From Symbiodinium natans (taxonomy: Eukaryota; Sar; Dinophyceae; Suessiales; Symbiodiniaceae), in the NCBI GenBank assembly GCA_905221605.1, contig CAJNDS010002561.1:124001-188000 (forward strand): DNA of 64,000 nucleotides, given 5' to 3'. This document shows, piece after piece, positions 18,106 through 29,450 of the stretch. The notes under the pieces are model-generated. The model did no database searches. It was not told where the DNA came from and saw only the letters and a program-made list of their open reading frames with translations. Positions within the stretch are counted from its first letter, which is position 1. The number at the start of each line of letters is the position of its first letter. The position numbers and the translations under genes were made by a program.

Positions 18106-19205
18106 GTTGTCATTGCAAGGGATGTGTCCCGCGTCTTCCCTTCAAACAACAAAGTCCACGATGTGCGGATCGACATCGCTGAGATTCTTCGAGCCTATGC
18201 GCGTGAGGACTTGCAGCAGTGGTCTGCTTTCGAAGCTGTGTTGAGACTCTGATCTGACAAAGTACTGTGCGTTGGCCATTGATCTCAAAAGGATCCAGAT
18301 CTCGGGTACACGCAGGGCATGTGCTTTGCAGCTGCCGTGGTGGCATTGGGTCACGGCGACCTTGTGGGAAAGCAGCAGCGCTTCAGTCAGCTGATGCAGA
18401 AGCTACGCAGCTCGCTGCAAAGTGAAGGGGCGTGTGGAACAACGCATGAGCCCCGAGAGCGACGACCTGAGGTGACCTGTGGATACCAGGCTTCCCTATG
18501 GTGGAGCAAGGCATCCCCATCGTGGAGTCCATGCTGGCAAGCAAGGATCCCGAGCTCATGCACCACCTGTACCAGACAATTCAGATGGCCAGGACCTGAG
18601 CAACCGTTCCCCCCGACCCCTCCCCAAATAGCGCCTATCCCAGCCGAAAGCCCTGTCTGGAAACTGTACCTTCAGTAGGTAAAGAGGTGGTAGTGGCAGT
18701 GGTTGCCGGGAGCTGGCAGTCCAAGGACCTGAGCATGGTGATTCCAAGTGCCTGGCTTTCTGTGTTCGGCAAGTGGCTGCCCATTGACATTCTGCAAGAC
18801 ATCGTGCCTTTCCTGGAGAAGGACATGCCGAGCTATGTGTTCGCTGCATGCTCATCTCCATGCTGCCATGGCTCCTTCTTCATCAGTCGTGTGTGCGAGA
18901 CCCGTGCGCAGGAAGGGCTGGCAGGTTTTGTCTGCGCCTCAGTTCCCTACATCGCATGCGGTAGAAGCAGTTCTTTCATCTCCCAGGTGATAGTGACCTT
19001 TCTCATGCTGTTGGCTCACCGATCGAAGCTCTTGGACGCTTGCTCTCAAACGTGGCGAGTTTTCTATCACTGTCAGTCACTCCCAGCACGAACCTCCAAC
19101 CCCCATGGCAAACCAAAGGCTGCGGGGAGCTTGGATGAGATCCTTCCCTACATCAACAGCTTCGCCAAGGAAGATGTGCCAGACGAGCTTTTGAGTGTTT
19201 GCCAG
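18106..19205 (+). CDS. TBC (Rab-GAP) domain protein, seven exons
   Basis: GTPase-activating protein for a Rab GTPase, acting in membrane traffic. Exons that join in frame: 18106-18207, 18292-18406, 18472-18587, 18720-18821, 18912-18929, 18987-19037, 19119-19205. The joined domain has the IxxDxxR box with the catalytic Arg finger (IARDVSR), the YxQ glutamine finger (GYTQGM), LWIPGFPMVEQGIPIVE, SAWLSVFGKWLPIDILQD, LEKEGLAGFVIVTFLML and SLDEILPYINSFAKED, in the order expected of TBC domains. The first Trp-containing box lies upstream and is missing. Donors are GA (18208, 18822), GC (18407, 18588, 19038) and GT (18930, 19206). The fifth exon is only 18 bp. Introns at 18822, 18930 and 19038 are multiples of three without stops, so retention would not break the frame. 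Confidence 0.88.
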
Positions 19206-22120
19206 GTCTCCGTATTGCAACTACGAAGTGGAAGAGACAGCATGTCATGGGTAGCTGCAGTTGCAGGCTAAGGCGCAGGCAAAAAATGTTGCTATGACAA
19301 GCTTTGCGATGCAAGGGCTTGTGCTTTATGTAATTCGCTATACCTATAGGCTAGGACGGCAACTCCGAAGGCTTTGCCGCCCGCAGCTCAACGCACTGGC
19401 AGCCTCTGTACAGTACAGAGTCCAGAGCGTTTAGGCGTCTGCCGCTTTCCAACCTTCCAAACGGAGATCTGCACAGCGGTTGCGGCGACGCTGGGGTGTG
19501 ACCAAAAGAAAGCTAGATGCCTCAAGCGGCTTCAAGACACTTTTGCGCTGTTGGATTTCTTGTGTTTGCAAGCTGGATCAAACGGGCTTTGTACTCAGGA
19601 CCTCCGCGCACCAAAGCTGTGCTGGCACCTGCCGCGAGGTCGAGGTATGACCGTGAGGAAAGCCTGGGCCCCGGCTCCAGAGGCTGCAAGATTCGTGGCA
19701 AATCTGTCAGCCCGAGGCCTCCGGATTTTCAATGAATCTCTCCAGGCACGACTGTTCTATTTGCTGACTGGGTTCATACGATGGCTGTTGGAGGACCTTT
19801 GCGCACAGGGCCTGGAGCATGATCTGCCGATGAACGCGTCGGCGCAGAGCTTGATGGGGCCGCTCAACTTTCCCTCCCTTGCTTCCATGGCTGCTCTGTC
19901 TGCAAGGTGATCTTGAGACACCTGAGAAGGCTGGATTTGGGAGATCTTGGGCACTATGGGAGTCACCGCAGTTTCTGCAGTGCAGTCAGTTTAGTCAGTG
20001 CAGTCCGTGCAGCCGTGTGAAGCTTGGACACAAGGCTTGGCTTCAGCTTCGAGGACACGCCAGCGCCTCGAGCTGATGCCTGGTAAAAGCATTAGAGCCG
20101 AAAAAAGGTTCTGCCACCTCAAGCGTTCCATTGAAGGCAGCGGTGCAGCACGTGCAGAAGCAGATGCGTCCACAAGTTTGCTCAGTTACCGTGACTCTGC
20201 GAAAAGGCCTTTCGAGAGCTTCCCAGACTTGCTGGATGTGCATGCCTCGGACGCTTTGACTTTACTCGTGCAGCTGCAGAGTTGCAGGTATGTGGCCCAG
20301 ACAGATTTCCCCAAACATTGTAGAAACATTGCAATGTTGGGAGTGAGGGGGGCTAGGTTGAGGCGATTGTGGAGGAATAAGGTTGAGGTGACCATGTGAC
20401 GGGCCGCTTACGCAGCTCTCACGTCGGCGCAAAGTTTGTTTCGGGTCACCACCGTGCTCTCGTCCAGGCACGGGCTTGACTATGGGATTCGGGTGTGGCG
20501 GCTTCTCGTTGCCAAATACTTAGTGTTGGCATCGTCCGGCGTGACAGGCCGCCCTTGCACCTTCGGCCCGTTCGCGGGTTCCGCGGTCCGAATCCTGCTT
20601 CTGCCTCATCCCGTGCGCTTTTCAATCGGGACGTGCTTTCCTGTTGGACGGCTTCGCATGGCTTAGCTTCGTGCGTTCTGGCTTGAACTTGCTGTTCGCA
20701 CGATGTTGGAAAACAGCGCGCCCACCTCGGTCCCGTGCGCATGCTCCTCGCGAAATGCAGGGAACTCTGGGGAACTATTGTCGCTTGTGGGCCTAGAAAC
20801 CTAGTAGAGCCTTAGACCGTGCTCCTGGAAGTGATGACATCCTCGTCGTCCTGCACTCTTATTGGGGTCTACGGGGGATAATCCAACCGGTCCATGTTGC
20901 AGAAACATGCCTCTGAGGCAGCTGCACGAAAGGAGTACCTCGAGGCTCTGACCGGTGGCAGCCTACAGAATACGACCAGTAGCATGTACTTCTGAAACTG
21001 TCCCAGCCTTTCGCTGACCCTTCCTTCTTTCAAAGCCATCATCGCGTCTTATGCAGCAGCTGGGCGGCCACTGCAAAGCCCTCGGAGCCTCTCGAAGCCA
21101 GGTTGGGAGACGAGGCCATGATCCACTCATCACCTGGGCATGGCCCTTTGTGACTTTGTGTGGTGCGGTAGCTACCGGCAGTTGCTCACAGCATCTTGGA
21201 GATGAACGTGCACGCCTTTTGCCGCGAGTTTTTCTTGTTAGAAGCATGCCATGAGGGTACTCCGATGCAGCAGGTGACGGCCTGCCCAAAATCTTTATCT
21301 CTCTCTGTCCTTATACCAATTCTGTCCTGTCTATCCTGCAATATGCAGTGCAAGTGCAAAGATGGCTGCGCGGCCAAGATTTTATGAGGCCTTGGGGGAT
21401 GTTGCTGCTTCTTTCGGCGTTGCCATGCCTTGCTTGGGCTTGAAGGCCTGATGCACAGCCGGATGCTGCCGTGTCGTTTCTTCTACGGCTGACTCACAGT
21501 GAGGCCGGTACGCACTGGTACGCATACTCTGGGCCGGTCGCCGGTCGCGAGAGGTTTGTTGTTTTTCTTGGTGCCAGGTGGCAGTGGGGGCTCCGTTTGC
21601 CGATGCCCTCCGCGACTGTGCCACAAGAGCCTTGAACAAAGGCTTGGTGGCACACAGAAAGTCTGCCACGGCTTCCATACGTCGCTTTGCATGATCACTC
21701 TCTTGCTGGAAAGGGTCCCCGGCCGAGCAGAGGGAGGCCTTAACAGCACTGACGAAGCAAGCCCTGGCATTGGCCCTGGCCGTGGGTGGTGATGCTGAGC
21801 CCCGATGCAATGAATTCTGTAGGACTGATAGTGGGCTTCGGCCTGCCTAGATTGGGCTTGGTAGACGAACACGCGTGTCGCAGATTTGAGAGTCGTCCTG
21901 GAATCTGAGTCCTGGCACCAGGATGACTGCATCGCAGCGGGAGTTCCTGAGATAAAGGCCGAAGAGACCAGGTTGGAATTTGATGTGCTAGTGGCGCAGG
22001 CCGGAGATGCTGCCATGCCTTTTGTTAGTGATCGGGGCAGGCCCAACCGTCGACCCAAAGCACGACACGACAAAGATGTGGCAATCCCTGCTCCCTGGAG
22101 GCTGTAGCCGCCGGCGTCGC
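19206..22120. other. Unresolved stretch with scattered coding-like segments
   Basis: Candidate + strand pieces are: 19440-19600 (DQKKARCLKRLQDTFALLDF); 20100-20290 (two alternative frames look plausible); 20830-20870 (SDDILVVLHSYWGLRG); 20883-20994 (MLQKHASEAAARKEYLEAL, ending at a stop); and 21890-22010 (EIKAEETRLEFDVLVAQAGD). None joins in frame or shows a family motif. The first could continue the TBC gene. Confidence 0.3.
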
Positions 22121-22123
22121 CTG

Positions 22124-24512
22124 TATCGCGGAAGGAGTTTGCGCACTCCCTGCGGAGCCTTGGTTACCTGTGCTTGAGGAGCGCTTCTTACTCTTTGCTG
22201 GTGTAGCATGAGCCCTGATACTTTGGAGCGACTGGTTTGTGTCTTTCGCTGGAATTCGATTCTTGTTGAGTTGGTACACAAGGCATGGCAATTCGAAGAT
22301 TGTTGCAGGAGATTAGCAGCCAGCTGGATTTCTGTGCGCCGTATGTCTTCGTACACCTGTGCCGACTTGCAACCTTTGAGATCACAGACGGGCGCATGCT
22401 CAGCGCGCTGCAGGCCTTGATTCTTGGCTAGTGGAAGGTGCATTCGCGAAGTTTCACGAAGCCGCGCTTCATCTCTCGTGGTTGCCACCAATGAATACCG
22501 GGCCAAGGTGTGCCTGGATTCTGGCCATGCTTGGCCGCATCGTTGGCCATGACAACATCTCCAGTCCGACAGCGTTGTGGGAATGGGTATCTGGAGACAT
22601 TATGTGGGCGCTGGCTTCGTGGCCTGCGAAACTCACCGTGTGTCCTTGGCTCCTACTCTCTCCTAATCGTCGGTTCTGCCCCGAGGTTTTGGCGCAGGGC
22701 ATACTGACCATTCCCGACTCTTGGGAGCAGGACTTCCTCCACCTACCTCAGGAGCTTCTTCGACGCATTGAGGGGCACAGACTCGGAAGCTTTTCGAGAA
22801 GCCATCGAAATCGCTCCTGCGAGGCTTTTCCTACTGCAAAAAGCCATGCTGAGCTCGGTGCTCAGGCATCTTTGCTGCAGTTGAGCGGGCCATTTGCAGC
22901 CGAGCTACATGAGTCACATGGGAATGGGGAGGGGGGAGGCTGGCCACTCCTTCGGCGGCATTTTATGGTGAGGCTGGTGTTGTTAGAGTGACCATGCTGT
23001 TGTCTTTCTCGTTTCTTCCTCCCAATTGCTGTGGGTGCTCGGAATTAATTGCCGCAACGTACTTTCTGCTCATCATCAGCGTCGATCGAGTTCTTTTCGG
23101 ACCAAATGATGACGAGGTTCGGAGGTGCAGTTGTATGGGCCCAATCGCGATGTTGTGGGGCCAGCAGTCCCGATGGCTCGAAGATTATTAAAGCCTTGGA
23201 CCCGACTGCAGGAGCCTGAGGAATTTGCCACCATTCAGCAGCGCGACTCCCAATTTGCGCGGCATCGCGAGACCTTGGCACAGGCTGTGCTCGCATGCCG
23301 CTCTCTGAGAGTCCGTAGAGTCCAAGATGTCAGTTGTACACCATGCCATTGGTTAAGGGTGCAAGAGATCGAGTCTCTTCTCTTTTTGTCCTAGTGCTTT
23401 GAGGCCACATGCAATCTACCTTGGTACTCGCGACTGCACGGCTGGCAGAGGCGACTTCTCGTTCGGGGCTGCCGTGCAGGTAGATCTGTGATGGACTTCT
23501 GATTGAGAGAGGAGGATGCTCAACTGCTGCTTCAGCTCGTCACATTCCTTGCAGCATTGCATCGGCCATCACTCAAGCTTTCGCAGGACTTCAAGTGAGT
23601 AAGTGAGAGAGAGGGAGAGAGAGTTCTCAGGCGCTGAGAAGAAGAAGCAGAAGAAGAAGAAGAAGAAGAAGAAGAAGAAGAAGAAGAAGAAGAAGAAGAA
23701 GAAGAGGAGGAGAGAAAACGGGCGAGGATATGAAACCAAGACAACATCGTGTCATGGTGCAGTTATGTTTGTAACTGCAAATATGCATGCTAACGTGGCC
23801 CACCGAGGCGGGCCCTGCCCACTCTGAGGGCGGAGTGCCGCAGCACTCCATGAGTCATCAAGGTGGCCCTCCTTGTTCAGTTAGCACCCGGCCTTAGGGA
23901 GGCATCCCCCTAAAGAAACGCCCATCATCTTTACGCAGCATTGGGAGAACTGGGGTCCCCGACTGGGGTTTAGGGAAACAAAACAGGGCTTAGTGCATCG
24001 CATTGCTTCCCTACGTGTTGACGCAACCCTGAACCCCCTCAAGATATTATGTAGCGCTAATCATTTCGATACGCATGACCATTGTCCCTGACAGTGGCGG
24101 GGGGGAGGGAATCCAGAGCTAACAGAATGTAATTGCAATTTTTTGGATACCCCACCGTTTCGGACTTGGTGACGAGATGGGATCCTCGCACAGCATGCGC
24201 CCCATGGAGTTCGACCACACCCAATTCCGATGCAGCAAATGGGCGTGGACACCCGATGCGTGCACCGATCGTGCGTTGGATCCGTTCATGCTTTGACTAC
24301 TGTGTTTGTCTGCTTTGACTTCTAGGTTGTATGTTGACCGTGCACTAGAGGGTCGGACGAGGCCGCGCAAAGATGCGCAAAGGGATAATAATAATCCCAT
24401 GGAGAAGATGCATGTACGGCTAGCTAGCACCTCCCGGCACCTGAATCGCCACCTTCGTTTTGGAAATGCTGTGGTGTCATATGGGGGCATTTTTGTGTGC
24501 GAGAGGGAATGA
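22124..24512 (+). CDS. Unidentified helical protein, multi-exon
   Basis: A chain of + strand exons with strong helical coding character: about 22126-22205 (KEFAHSLRSLGYLCLRSAS), 22287-22432 (AIRRLLQEISSQLDFCAPYV then LCRLATFEITDGRML), about 22714-22870 (LPQELLRRIE and SEAFREAIEIAPARLFLLQ), 23212-23310 (EPEEFATIQQRDSQFARHRE), about 23500-23595 (EDAQLLLQLVTFLAALHRPS) and 24324-24512 (LYVDRALEGRTRPRKDAQRD). The last two join in frame across a GT-AG intron (about 23596-24323) that holds a GAA microsatellite. The pattern of short Leu-rich helices recalls alpha-solenoid organelle RNA proteins of the FASTK/HPR or OPR kind, but I see no RAP domain, so no function is assigned. A G4 run near 22769-22773 separates two frames that read as one helix. 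Confidence 0.5.
23637..23712. repeat. GAA/AGA microsatellite in an intron
   Basis: About 24 AGA units with purine-only + strand, inside the intron between the exons ending near 23595 and starting at 24324. Confidence 0.9.
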
Positions 24513-25038
24513 ACTCGAAGTGAGTGAACGAAGAGGCAGCTCCAAGGACCCTGAACGACCCCATACGACGCCATAAAGATCAGGGTAGTCGGTGGTCATA
24601 GCCAACACCCCGAACACCCAAGAAAGCGCGAGTGCTGGGCGGGTGGCAAAAAAACCAAAACACCCTAGATTCCAAGGGCAGGGGCGCCCATGCAAGGTCC
24701 GTACGCATTGGGGATCCACAGGGGATGCGTAGCAACGGCAGGCCAGAGAAGGCTGGAATTGAAATGTCTATAGAGGGGGAAGGTTCCGTCCTCCAAAAAA
24801 AACATGGGTGTTGATTCTTTGTCCTTGAACCCTAAGCCAGAATCCTTTACGCTTTGAAGGTTGCATGAAGGCCCATGAAGTGTCGCTGCTGTCCACCGGC
24901 CACGTGCCTTACTAGCCTAAACCGCCCGGGGCGACGCCCGTCTGTAAGATAGCCTCACCGGCCTGCTCTCACAAACGTGCAGCATCTCAGACCGTATCTC
25001 GGACGGAAGGGCACCTCGGTGCGCCCCCCTGCCGTGCG

Positions 25039-25056
25039 GATTTGAGAGAGGAGAGG

Positions 25057-25092
<36 letters not shown>

Positions 25093-25113
25093 GGGAGGGA
25101 GAGAGAGAGAGAG
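25039..25113. repeat. GA dinucleotide repeat
   Basis: GAGA units with GAGC variants; purine-rich + strand. It gives spurious Leu/Ser frames on the - strand. Confidence 0.85.
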
Positions 25114-25161
25114 CAAGACTGAAGACCGGACTTTCGGGCCGCACGCGCGCAGGGGAAGCCC

Positions 25162-25384
25162 AGCAGAAGAAGCAGAAGAAGCAGAAGAACAAGAAGAACA
25201 AGAAGAAGAAGAAGAAGAAGAAGAAGAAGAAGAAGAAGAAGAAGAAGAAGAAGAAGAAGAAGAAGAAGAAGAAGAAGAAGAAGAAGAAGAAGAAGAAGAA
25301 GAAGAAGAAGAAGAAGAAGAAGGACAAGAAGAAGAAGAAGAAGAAGAAGAAGAAGAAGAAGAAGAAGAAGAAGAAGAGGAGGAG
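25162..25384. repeat. Long GAA/AAG homopurine tract
   Basis: About 220 bp of AAG units with a few CAG, CAA and GAC interruptions, homopurine on + apart from those. Mirror-symmetric homopurine DNA of this length can form intramolecular triplexes. The poly-Phe, poly-Ser and poly-Leu frames on the - strand are artefacts. Confidence 0.92.
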
Positions 25385-25829
25385 AGCAAGCAACCGCGCG
25401 GGGTTCCTCCCCAAGCTTCAGGAAAGAAGAGAAAATAAAGCAACAACCGAGGAGTTGTGGAGTGTGTGCAGTCAAGAATGGGGGAAGTTTTCGGCGGCTT
25501 TTAGGTTGGGGTTCCAGTGTTTGGTTGGGGATGGGTTGAAAGCTGAAAGCACGACGATTTCGGGTGCCCTTACGCGCAAAGGGTGGGGTCGTGAGCCCTC
25601 TTAGCCCAGAATACACACGCGAGGCCTCGAAACTGGTTCCCGACTTGCCACAGGTTGTTGAGAGGGATATCCAAGTGCAAAAGGAGAGCGCTTGAGCGCT
25701 GGCAGCATGTTGTTCGTTCAGGCACGTCTCATGCAGTTCACCCTGCCTGGTACGAAAGATCAAGAACACAATGCGCCAACATATGTGTGTGAGAGAGAGT
25801 GTGAGGTAGCTTCGGTGCATGTTGCGAAC

Positions 25830-27317
25830 GCAATAAAGAGCGAGGAGTCCGTGCCGGATGCGCTGCCAAGCACATCGGTTAGTTTGGCAGCTGGCTTGAG
25901 TGACTGCGGGCTTCAGCTGTGGTGCTGGCCTGAGGTATGTTTTGTAAATCCATCACGACATGTGTGGCATGCTTTGCCCGCGGGTCTGCAAGTACTGTAC
26001 ATGTGCAACCTCCCGGCGCTTGCATCCTGGACCTCGTGTGCGCAAAGTGTCGTTGTCGTGAGGTGCTTGCTTTCCAGAGCTCCTGGCTTGCTTGACGGCG
26101 CTCTGCCCCTGCACTTCCTTCGCTCTTGCGCTGATTTGGCTTTCTTCGCCCCTCCACCGAGGCGCTGAGTGACCCAAATGTTGAGAGCGCGTGCTCCCAT
26201 TCTTGCAATGCTTCAGGCAAGTGCTGGCGGGCTTCGTAAGCGCAGTGCTTGCCACACATTCGCAGCACAAGGTGCTCGCGGCCCTCTGCGTGGCTTTGGA
26301 CGCATTTCTTGACACGATTTGGAAGGGGGCATCCCGTAAAATCTGCTCAGCCATCCCCAGTCGATGACACTTCCTCGGGCGGAAGGGGACGCAAGGTCAT
26401 AGTTGCAAATGCTGGGGCGGCAATGGAAGAGACCCCTCTGGCGGCCGTGCTGCACGCGCTGCCGCAGGCGATAGGTTCTGGTAGGTGGTATGCTGATTCC
26501 AGTGATGGCCAGTGCCAGTGCCCATGTAGATCCATGCAAACCCAGCAAACCCAAGCCACCTCAGAGCCAGGAGGAGCAGCGAGAGGTCGCCGAGCACTGG
26601 CATCGGTGGCGTGGCCCTGCGAATAGGGGGAGGCTGGCGGCGTGGAGCTCGCGGTGGATGGAGGTTGGGCTTGCGGAATATTGCCTGTCTGCCGTGTTTG
26701 TTTTGTCCGAGCCTTGCAGTGTCAACCAGGAATCGTCACCACCAGAGCCCTTGATCAGGGCACTCTCCTCAGCTTCTACGCAACGTGCAGCAAATGCCAA
26801 ATTCCTGTGCCTTAGCGATGAGAATGAGGAGCCTCAGACCTCTGACGACACTGGTGGGTCTTTTGGTTTGTGGGACGCGTGGCAGCATGCAGTATCAGCT
26901 TGCGACACATTTCGACCATCGGCGGTATTCAGAGTCCAACCGTCCCAACCCCATCCAGATGTTTCATGTGACTTTATAGGCTCTCATGTGCAACGCTCCG
27001 GACGAATTTCGCTGTGCCATTGATGGCCAGCTGATGATGGACCCGGTGAAGACGCCGCAGGCACAGAACGCAGTTTTGAGCAGGTTGGAGTGCGCCCCCG
27101 GTGACGACCCGAAAGACTCTGTGTTCGAGCCATGTGCCCTTGCAAGGGCTTCGTCTTCGAGCGCGCCCGTTTGGCGCACGTGCTTGGAACGACCTCTGCT
27201 ACCAGCACATGTGGCCGATGCCCGTTTACCGATGAGGCTGGGCAGCTGAATCCCCAAAATGCTTCCTCGATCCCATTAACTGCAGCACATCAGAAGAACC
27301 GTTGCAGTTTTTGTTAA
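25830..27317 (+). CDS. U-box (E3/E4 ubiquitin ligase) protein, multi-exon
   Basis: The C-terminal U-box is split over two exons that join in frame: 26980-27060 (PDEFRCAIDGQLMMDPVKTP) and 27147-27317 (GFVFERARLAHVLG, then CPFTDEAGQLNP), across an 86-bp GC-AG intron. This matches the U-box pattern of entry peptide, DPV, G-x-x-[YF]-[ED]-R and a closing C-P/TG segment, so E2-dependent ubiquitin transfer is the likely activity. Upstream + strand exons include about 25830-25935 (SVPDALPSTSVSLAAGLSDC), about 26217-26340 (QVLAGFVSAVLATHSQHKVL), 26396-26467 (VIVANAGAAMEETPLAAVL) and about 26535-26650 (PKPPQSQEEQREVAEHWHRW). These are helical and unidentified. The TAA at 27315-27317 lies 70 bp before the PDS5 ATG. 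Confidence 0.72.
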
Positions 27318-27387
27318 GAAAACTTGGCTCCTACATTCTCGGCTGCCGTGGAGCGATCTTTTGGGCGAAGTTTGGGGTTCCGAAGCC

Positions 27388-29407
27388 ATGGCGGGTGGTC
27401 GCGCAAGCCGCGCGTCGACCAAAAGCAAGGGCACTGCCAGCAGTGCCGCTTCAGCAGCTTGGCGTGCTCGAATTCCGAGCTCAGAGGGCACTAGGGCATT
27501 TTGGCTGCAAGGAAGCCGGCTGGCCCCCTGCCCTGATAGCCGAGGCCCCATCACTACTCTCTCGTGAGGATGCCTTGCAGAGCTTGCAGCAGGCTTTCGA
27601 AACTTTGAAGACGTTGCCTCAAGGCACATGGGCCAGATTGTTGTTCTTGGCGACCTTGCGGATGCAGGTGAATCATGCCCTGCACATGTGGCAGTAGCTC
27701 TTGCGATCTGCAGGTCAGGGAGACCTGGATTCTTCGCGCGCCCTTTGCCAGCCGAGGGTCATGCATCATGCCTCGAGCGAGGTGCGGCTCTGGGCGGCGA
27801 AGTGCATTGCGGAGGTGCAGCTAACTGTAACCACAGAGCTGCAAAAACCTGAGTTAAGCGTTGTAGCTGGAGCATGCTGAGCTATGTAGCTGGGTACTGG
27901 GTACTTGCGCAGAGGTGCTTCGCGTCTTCGTGCCTTCTCCGCCTTTCGAGCCAGAGAGGTGGGGAGGCTTGCTGAGCAGTCTGATGCAGCCCGGCAGTTC
28001 GATCGTTGTCCTCAGGTTTCGACCCATCCTGGAGTTGTTCATGGAGCAATTGGCAGCCTTGAATCCATCCACGGCCACCTACACACATGGTTTTGGACTC
28101 TTGGAGCGCTTGACGGAGGCCGAAAAAGGGGCCAAAAGGGCCCCGAGCTCCCAGCCCTGCTTGTTTGCCCCACAAAAACATCACCAAAAAATGAGCAATC
28201 TGCCGCAGATACGTGGTTTCATGCTGGTCTTCGACTGCTCCCCATCAGATGTTGAGCCCCTCATCACGTCCTTGGCGGCAGCGTGCATTGCAGCGGCGAA
28301 AGCTTCTCGACAAGCCGCAGGCATTGGTGGTACGGAAGATGCACAGCGGAGACTGGATGCTATGCTGTCGAGGCTTCTTGCCGACGTTCTCCTTGAGGCC
28401 CAAGTTCTGCATGTGCATTTCAGTCCCGCGTGTGTGTAGTGGGCTGCTGGCTGGTGCTTCAGGTCATTTAAAGAGGGAGGGGTTGCAATTAATCCATCAT
28501 GACGATGCAAAAGTTCTACCACTACAAAAATATTCAAGCAAAACAGAGGCGCTTCGGCTTGGCGGCTTAGCTTTGTTACAGCTGGGAGAATAGGGGATGT
28601 TAACAAGGAAGTTCTGGACCTTCTCAATGGCACGGCTTTGGTTTTGGACAAGATTTCGGCGGCTTGCGTAGCTCTCCCCCTTCGGCGACCCTCGTGCGCG
28701 CACGCTCGCGGGAACATGCGGGGACTCTGCCTCTTAATGCCGCGTGCATGCTAGCGCCGGTTGCTGACCCAGGTTGGGTCAGGCCCGTGGGGTGGGGGTT
28801 GGGGGTTGGTGGACACGGCAATCGGCGGACATCCGTTCGATCCCAGGCAGCAGGCGCAGGTCTCGGATCGGGAGCTGCTAGACAGCTTCTGCAACAATCA
28901 CCTTCCCTTCTACGCCAACCAGGCAAAAAAGACATCTCCACCGCGGGCGGGTGTCCAATATTTCAAGTGAAAGACTTATGCTTGAAGTGGTCCGCCTGCC
29001 TCGGGCGTGCAGGTATGCATAAGCTCTGCGTAGGTTTTTTGCCGCGTACTTTGGGGTAGGTTACAGCAGGTTTCACGTAAGTTTCGTTTGTGGAGAGTGC
29101 CACGAGTAAGCTAGAGCAACTAGGTCTGCCCAAGTTTGTCTCTGTGTCCCTGTGTCCCTGTGTCCCTGTGTCCCTGTGTCCCTGTGTCCCTGTGTCCCTG
29201 TGTCCCTGTGTCCCTGTGTCTCTGTGTCTCTGTGTCTCTGTGTCTCTGTGTCTCTGTGTCTCTGTGTCTCTGTGTCTCTGTGTCTCTGTGTCTCTGTGTC
29301 CCTGTGTCCCTGTGTCCCTGTGTCTCTGTGTCTCTGTGTCTCTGTGTCTCTGTGTCTCTGTGTCTCTGCGTCTCTGTGTCTCTGTGTCTCTGTGTCTCTG
29401 TGTCTCT

Positions 29408-29450
<43 letters not shown>

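Larger units (their letters stand above)
24513..25825. other. Non-coding stretch with purine repeats
   Basis: No coding signature. It contains GA repeats (about 25039-25113) and a long GAA tract (about 25162-25384), listed separately. Confidence 0.5.

Noticed and set aside
24917-25820. Poly-Phe, poly-Ser and poly-Leu - strand ORFs
   Set aside because: Translations of the GAA and GA tracts.
28830-28850. tRNA B-box-like GTTCGATCC
   Set aside because: No A-box at a suitable distance upstream.
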